From NCBI GenBank assembly GCA_021785095.1, contig JAJYGM010000185.1, positions 351 through 5,661 of the forward strand: a DNA stretch of 5,311 nucleotides, written 5' to 3'. A program made the translations under genes and the position numbers. Under the pieces are notes generated by a model. That model was given only the letters and a program-made list of their open reading frames with translations. It had not been told where the DNA came from and did no database searches. Each line of letters opens with the position of its first letter. The first letter of the stretch is position 1. This stretch comes from Actinomycetes bacterium (GTDB lineage: Bacteria > Actinomycetota > Acidimicrobiia > Acidimicrobiales > Bog-793). Shown here piece after piece: positions 5,047-5,311 of the stretch.

Positions 5047-5311
5047 CTACGAGCGCTGATCGATCGGCACGAAGCGCCGCTCTGGCTCGCCGACGTAGAG
5101 CTGCCGCGGCCGCGTGATCTTCTGCTCGGCGTCGAGCAGCCCCTCCTCCCACTGGGCGAGCCAGCCGGGGGTGCGCCCGAGCGCGAAGAGCACGGGGAAC
5201 ATGGCGACGGGGAAGCCCATCGCGAGGTAGATGATCCCCGAGTAGAAGTCGACGTTCGGGTAGAGCTTGTGGGAGACGAAGTACTCGTCCTCCAGGGCGA
5301 TGCGCTCGAGC
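5047..5311 (-). CDS. gltA: Citrate synthase, C-terminal part
   Basis: The minus strand encodes the last 87 residues, ending at the stop complementary to CTA 5047-5049; the start lies right of the window. The sequence is diagnostic of bacterial GltA-type citrate synthase, which condenses oxaloacetate and acetyl-CoA in the first TCA-cycle step in the cytoplasm. [22 protein letters not shown] contains the catalytic aspartate (the D of NVDFYSG, equivalent to Asp362 of the E. coli enzyme). It is followed by [18 protein letters not shown] and the C-terminal [11 protein letters not shown] that packs against the partner subunit. The tail [11 protein letters not shown] is the normal family ending, so the gene is complete at this side. 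No frameshift is visible. It is convergent with the PLP-enzyme gene, 263 bp apart. Confidence 0.96.
   Translation of the reverse strand, partial: LERIALEDEYFVSHKLYPNVDFYSGIIYLAMGFPVAMFPVLFALGRTPGWLAQWEEGLLDAEQKITRPRQLYVGEPERRFVPIDQRS

Noticed and set aside
4304..5152. 282-codon minus-strand frame between citrate synthase and the PLP enzyme
   Set aside because: It overlaps the citrate synthase end in another frame and crosses both hairpins. A short stretch (TFTFGRYNYVAPS) looked protein-like but is isolated.

Overview
The window is GC-rich throughout, with near-saturated G/C at third codon positions. Signatures such as a YbjN/TY-Chap-like chaperone, ArsR-type regulator remains and a SufS-like class V aminotransferase suggest a high-GC Actinomycetota genome, perhaps a deep-branching soil or sediment lineage. 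The phylum is an inference from protein style and composition; nothing here fixes the taxon. I see no transposase, integrase, phage gene or CRISPR array.

Layout, left to right. (1) Positions 1-162: the C-terminal end of a small basic protein. (2) 243-1196 (+): a two-domain protein resembling the actinobacterial TY-Chap/YbjN chaperone-like family. (3) 1279-1806 (-): a small HD-superfamily protein convergent with it. (4) 1884-2130: a decayed ArsR-family regulator stopped by an in-frame TGA inside its winged helix. It is preceded by a perfect 11-bp inverted repeat plus a third half-site, which looks like an intact autoregulatory operator. (5) 2295-2370 (-): tRNA-Glu(CUC) with an encoded CCA. (6) 2591-3253 (+): a secreted protein of unknown function with four cysteines, a strong Shine-Dalgarno sequence and a 15-bp-stem terminator. 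(7) 3315-3503 (+, tentative) and 3500-4783 (+): a small ORF overlapping by four bases the GTG start of a PLP-dependent cysteine-desulfurase-like enzyme. (8) 4784-5046: a convergent intergenic region with two GC-rich hairpins. (9) 5047-5311 (-): the C-terminus of citrate synthase.

The genes do not form one pathway. Most look like independent single-gene units separated by hairpins: two convergent pairs (TY-Chap/HD and PLP enzyme/citrate synthase), one divergent spacer (HD/ArsR) and a lone tRNA. The only likely translational coupling is the small ORF with the PLP enzyme.

I did not find a convincing new multi-gene system. The most interesting items are the orphan operator in front of a dead ArsR gene, the unassigned small ORF coupled to the PLP enzyme, the uncharacterised secreted four-cysteine protein, and a SufS-like enzyme without a cysteine at the usual catalytic site.
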